Assembly: GCF_017161405.1 (NCBI RefSeq)
Contig: NZ_CP071051.1
Location: forward strand, 186,001-250,000
Direction: 5' to 3'
Source of the DNA: Leucobacter sp. CX169
GTDB taxonomy: Bacteria > Actinomycetota > Actinomycetes > Actinomycetales > Microbacteriaceae
Length of the DNA: 64,000 bases
The notes beneath the pieces are model-generated. The model saw only the letters and a list, made by a program, of their open reading frames with translations, did no database searches and was not told the origin of the DNA. Of this stretch, positions 60,994 through 64,000 are shown piece after piece (the first letter of the stretch is position 1; each line of letters opens with the position of its first letter). The translations under genes and the position numbers were made by a program.

Positions 60994-61346
60994 CCACGAA
61001 AATGAAGTTCAGCTCGACGTTCATCTTCGAGACGGGAGAGCTCACCGACGAGTTCCACCGCATCGACAGCGAGATCGCCCGGCGAGCGCGCACGATTCCC
61101 GGCTTCCTGGGCGAAGAAGCCTGGCATAACAGCGAGACGGGACTGCACTCCGAGGTCTACTACTGGAGCAGTATGGATGCCCTGCGGGAGCTCGTCGCCA
61201 TGGACACCCACCAGCTCGCGAAGAGCCGGTACGGGGAGTGGCTGGGCGAGTACCGCGTCGTGATCGCGGAGGTGCAGTCCGTCTATGGCAACCCCGCGCT
61301 CGGCCTCGAGCACGTTCCGCAGCCGGCATCGCAGGATCAGCCGTGA
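60990..61346 (+). CDS. Antibiotic-biosynthesis-monooxygenase-fold small protein
   Basis: 118 aa; AGGAG upstream. One ABM (dimeric alpha/beta barrel) domain with RTIPGFLGEEAWHN and EVYYWSSMDALRELVAMDTH, the usual pattern of these heme- or flavin-free small oxygenases. Its role is unclear; it overlaps both neighbours by 4 bp in a four-gene operon. Confidence 0.78.
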   Translation: MTTKMKFSSTFIFETGELTDEFHRIDSEIARRARTIPGFLGEEAWHNSETGLHSEVYYWSSMDALRELVAMDTHQLAKSRYGEWLGEYRVVIAEVQSVYGNPALGLEHVPQPASQDQP

Positions 61347-62242
61347 GCCTGTTCACCGGCCTCAGTGCCTTCCCGCTCACCCCGCTTCGCGACGATGTCG
61401 TGGACGAAGCGGGGTTCGCGGGCCTCGTCGGGCGCCTCGCGGCAGCAGGCGTTGACTCGATCACGGCGCTCGGCTCGACCGGGTCGTACGCGTACCTGAC
61501 GACGGCAGAGCGCGCCCGGGTCGCCCGCCTCGCCGTCGAGCACGCCGGTGCGACACCGGTGATCGTGGGCATCGGGGCACTGCGCACAGCGCACGTCCTC
61601 GAGAACCTGGCGCAGGCTGAGGCGGCCGGCGCCGCGGCCGTGCTGCTCGCGCCGATGACGTACCAGCCGCTCACGGCGGAAGACGTGTTCGCGCTGTTTC
61701 GCACGGTGACGGAGCGCACCGCGCTGCCCGTGGTGGTCTACGACAACCCGGGCACGACGCACTTCACCTTCACGCCGGAGCTGTACGCGCGCATCGCCGA
61801 GCTCCCCGGGATCGCCTCGATCAAGATCCCTGGGGTACCGACGGACCCGGCCGCGGCGCGCGAGCACGTGGCGAAGATCAGGGCGGTCGTCCCCGCGCAC
61901 GTCACGATCGGTGTCTCGGGCGACGCCTCAGCGGTCAGGGGCCTCGCGGCCGGATGCGATGCCTGGTACTCCGTGATCGGGGGTACGCTGCCCGATACGG
62001 CGCTGGCGCTCACGCGGGCTGTTGCTGAGGGGCGGCACACGGACGCGGCGGCCGAGGATGCCCGGCTCGCGCCGCTCTGGAACCTGTTCGGCGAACTGGG
62101 AGGAAGCCTGCGCGTGGTCGCGGCCATCGCCGAGCACCTCGGGCTCGCCCCGAGCCGCTGCCTGCCGCTGCCGATCCAGGGGCTCTCGCGCGAAGAGCGC
62201 GTACGGGTGGCGGCGGTCGTGGACGAGCTGGGACTCGGCTAG
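61343..62242 (+). CDS. DapA-family (dihydrodipicolinate synthase-like) lyase
   Basis: 299 aa; GTG overlapping the previous stop. Class I aldolase features: LGSTGSYAYLT (the GTTGE-like phosphate loop), the proton-relay Tyr in VVYDNPGTT and the Schiff-base Lys in IASIKIPG. The substrate loop differs from true DapA (GSTGSY instead of GTTGES), so it is more likely another aldolase or hydro-lyase of the superfamily. Last gene of the XRE-cupin/EamA operon; it converges on menC. Confidence 0.85.
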   Translation: MSLFTGLSAFPLTPLRDDVVDEAGFAGLVGRLAAAGVDSITALGSTGSYAYLTTAERARVARLAVEHAGATPVIVGIGALRTAHVLENLAQAEAAGAAAVLLAPMTYQPLTAEDVFALFRTVTERTALPVVVYDNPGTTHFTFTPELYARIAELPGIASIKIPGVPTDPAAAREHVAKIRAVVPAHVTIGVSGDASAVRGLAAGCDAWYSVIGGTLPDTALALTRAVAEGRHTDAAAEDARLAPLWNLFGELGGSLRVVAAIAEHLGLAPSRCLPLPIQGLSREERVRVAAVVDELGLG

Positions 62243-63321
62243 CGACCTGCGACCTCGGCGCGGGCGTGATCCGCGCCGGGTCCCCCTGCCGCCTCGCCGC
62301 GCTCGGCGAGCACCGTCCAGCACCGCTCGATCCGGTCTCGCCACCACCGCTCGCGCTCGGCGCTCGCCGCATAACGGGTCAGCAGCCGCGGCTCGGCGCT
62401 CACCCGGCCGACCGGGATCGAGCCGTCCTCGGGCACGAGCGGGCGCGCCACGACGTCGCCGGCCAACAGCGCGACCGTGCCGAGCCCGCACGCGCCGTCG
62501 AGCACGCCCGCGGGGAGCGCCGCAGCGAGGCGGGCCCCCATGCTGATGCCGATCGAGGTGTCGAGCGCGCTGGAGACCACCACGGGCAGCCCGGCGTCCG
62601 CGATGATCTCGAGGGCGCGGCGAATGCCGCCGAGCGGTTGCGCCTTCACCACGAGCAGGTCGGCGGCGCCGGCCCGCGCGACGGCGAGCGGGTCGGCCGC
62701 GCGGCGCACGCTCTCGTCGGCGGCGATGCGCACCATGCCTTGATCCGGCCCCGCCGCGAGCCGGGAACGCACCTCAGCGAGGCCCGCGATGTCCGCGACC
62801 GGCTGTTCGGCGTAGTCGAGGCCGAACGGGGCGAGCGCTGCGAGCGCCGTCATCGCCTCGTCGATGCCCCAGCCGCCGTTTGCGTCGATGCGCACGCGTG
62901 CGTCGTCGCCCATCGCCTCACGCACCGCGCGCACGCGGGCGACGTCCTCGGCAAGGTTCTGGCCGGGCTCTGCGACCTTGACCTTCGCCGTCCGGCAGCC
63001 GGGGAAGCGGGACAGGATCCCGGCGACGTCCGCCGCCGGCACCGCTGGCACGGTGGCATTGACCTCGATGCGCGCGAGATGCGCAGCGGGCGGTTCAGAC
63101 CACCCGTACTCGAGCGCCGCGGCCAACCAGGCGGCGGCCTCCGCGTCGTCGTACTCGGGGAACGGTGAGAACTCGGTCCACCCGAGGGGGCCCTCGATGA
63201 TCGCGGCCTCGCGCACGCTCACTCCGCGAAAGCGGGTGCGGGTCGGGATCGCGACGACGCGGGTCGCCGCCAGAAGCTCGTCGATGGACGGCAATAGGGC
63301 GGATCCTGCGCGGGAGGTCAT
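62239..63321 (-). CDS. menC: o-Succinylbenzoate synthase (MenC), actinobacterial type
   Basis: 360 aa. Enolase-superfamily active site: TAKVKVAEPG (Lys pair), VRIDANGGWG (Asp), DYAEQPV (Glu), RIAADESVRR (Asp), LLVVKAQPLGG (Lys). The short, divergent sequence fits the actinobacterial MenC of menaquinone synthesis. It is quite different from the enolase-superfamily protein at 31.5-32.6 kb, which frees that gene for another reaction. The ribosome-binding site is weak. Confidence 0.85.
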   Translation of the reverse strand: MTSRAGSALLPSIDELLAATRVVAIPTRTRFRGVSVREAAIIEGPLGWTEFSPFPEYDDAEAAAWLAAALEYGWSEPPAAHLARIEVNATVPAVPAADVAGILSRFPGCRTAKVKVAEPGQNLAEDVARVRAVREAMGDDARVRIDANGGWGIDEAMTALAALAPFGLDYAEQPVADIAGLAEVRSRLAAGPDQGMVRIAADESVRRAADPLAVARAGAADLLVVKAQPLGGIRRALEIIADAGLPVVVSSALDTSIGISMGARLAAALPAGVLDGACGLGTVALLAGDVVARPLVPEDGSIPVGRVSAEPRLLTRYAASAERERWWRDRIERCWTVLAERGEAAGGPGADHARAEVAGR

Positions 63322-63331
63322 GCCCGAAAGG

Positions 63332-64000
63332 CTACCCCTCGCGCAGCACCCGATACCCGGCGGCGGCGTCGAAACCGTGAATCTCGCGGGTGTCGAGGAC
63401 CGCCATGAAGTCGAGCACCTCGCGGCTCACGACCTGGCCCGGGACGAGGACGGGGAAGCCCGGGGGGTAGGGCGTGACGAAGCCTGCCGAGACCGGGCGC
63501 TCGCCCGCCTCGACCCGGCGGCGCAGCTCGGCGGGCGAAACGTACTCGACGCCCGTGCGGCGCTGACCCGCGTAGAACGCCGAGCGAATGTCGCCGTCCG
63601 GCAGGTCGCCCGTGCCCGCGTGACCGGGGGCGCGGAACCGCTCGGCGAACGCGCTGAAGTCGGGCAGCGGGGGCATGACGTCCGCGGGCTCCGCGGAGAA
63701 GCCTCCGCCGAGCGCCTCCTGGCTCGCACGGTGAGAGCCGAGCGGGGCGAGCCCGAGCGAGTCGCGGTCCTCCTCGAAGCGTTCGGCGAGCTTGACGAGC
63801 ACCTCGATCAGGTAGGCGACCGCGCTGCGCGACGTGCCGATGTTCGTCATGAAGAGCACCGTGTTGCGGCTCGTCTTGTTCACCTGAATGCCGTAACGGT
63901 CCATCAGGTGCTCGTGCTTAAACGTGTCACCGTCGACCCCGGTGCGGCTGATCTCGATCGTGATGCGGCTGGGGTCGACCACGAACTCGTCGCGAGTCCA
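63332..64000 (-). CDS. Orn/Lys/Arg decarboxylase, C-terminal part (truncated by window edge)
   Basis: The frame is open to base 64000, so the start is outside the window; 222 codons plus the stop are visible. GIQVNKTSRNTVLFMTNIGT and the C-terminal GFVTPYPPGFPVLVPGQVVS belong to the OKR_DC_1 major and C-terminal domains of the PLP-dependent fold type I decarboxylases. The catalytic Lys region is outside the window. It would make a polyamine or related amine from a basic amino acid. Confidence 0.85.
   Translation of the reverse strand, partial: WTRDEFVVDPSRITIEISRTGVDGDTFKHEHLMDRYGIQVNKTSRNTVLFMTNIGTSRSAVAYLIEVLVKLAERFEEDRDSLGLAPLGSHRASQEALGGGFSAEPADVMPPLPDFSAFAERFRAPGHAGTGDLPDGDIRSAFYAGQRRTGVEYVSPAELRRRVEAGERPVSAGFVTPYPPGFPVLVPGQVVSREVLDFMAVLDTREIHGFDAAAGYRVLREG

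Overview
The window is high-GC, densely packed, and rich in short (1-8 bp) gene overlaps and GTG/TTG starts. Gene content (TPM-domain protein beside PspA, LAxTG-type wall anchor, actinobacterial-type MenC, DUF4190 protein) points to an actinobacterium, probably of the Microbacteriaceae (Leucobacter-like). The genus is inference. No rRNA, tRNA or CRISPR array was seen.

Layout. 1-0.8 kb: end of a TauE/SafE permease and a rhodanese. 0.8-5.1 kb: a compositionally distinct island with a two-gene CBASS-like defence unit (SLATT effector plus SMODS/CD-NTase). The nucleotidyltransferase is split by an intact IS3-family element with a 3-bp target duplication; a recombinase-like HTH fragment follows. 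5.2-11.2 kb: LuxR regulator, sugar-type ABC importer and amidase. 11.3-14.2 kb: TPM-domain membrane protein and PspA.

14.3-35.7 kb is the most striking part: a large set of genes for taking up and dismantling D-amino-acid-containing peptides, probably muropeptides. It has a D-aminoacylase; four penicillin-recognising-fold hydrolases without export signals; two M20 peptidases; an S66 LD-carboxypeptidase; an oligopeptide ABC importer; and the operon GNAT / SIS protein / enolase-superfamily racemase / M19 dipeptidase / class I amidotransferase / D-amino-acid dehydrogenase. GNAT, racemase and M20 hydrolase match the N-succinylamino acid racemase (NSAR) pathway that turns D- into L-amino acids. 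A 15-bp palindrome (consensus STTAYGWNWCRTAAS) recurs upstream of these genes and suggests one regulon.

35.7-47.4 kb: a catabolic cluster of unknown substrate (amidohydrolase, second peptide-type ABC importer, FAD monooxygenase, DUF3237 protein, amidase) flanked by two related TetR regulators that seem to share an operator. 47.6-55.3 kb: a phosphonate/organophosphorus cluster (PhnD/C/E-like importer, DAO-family oxidase, GntR regulator) with a wall-anchored phosphoesterase. 55.4-64 kb: DUF4190 membrane protein, acyl-CoA synthetase, CynX-type MFS permease, an XRE-cupin regulator with EamA exporter, monooxygenase-fold protein and DapA-family lyase, MenC, and the 3' end of an Orn/Lys/Arg decarboxylase gene that runs off the right edge.
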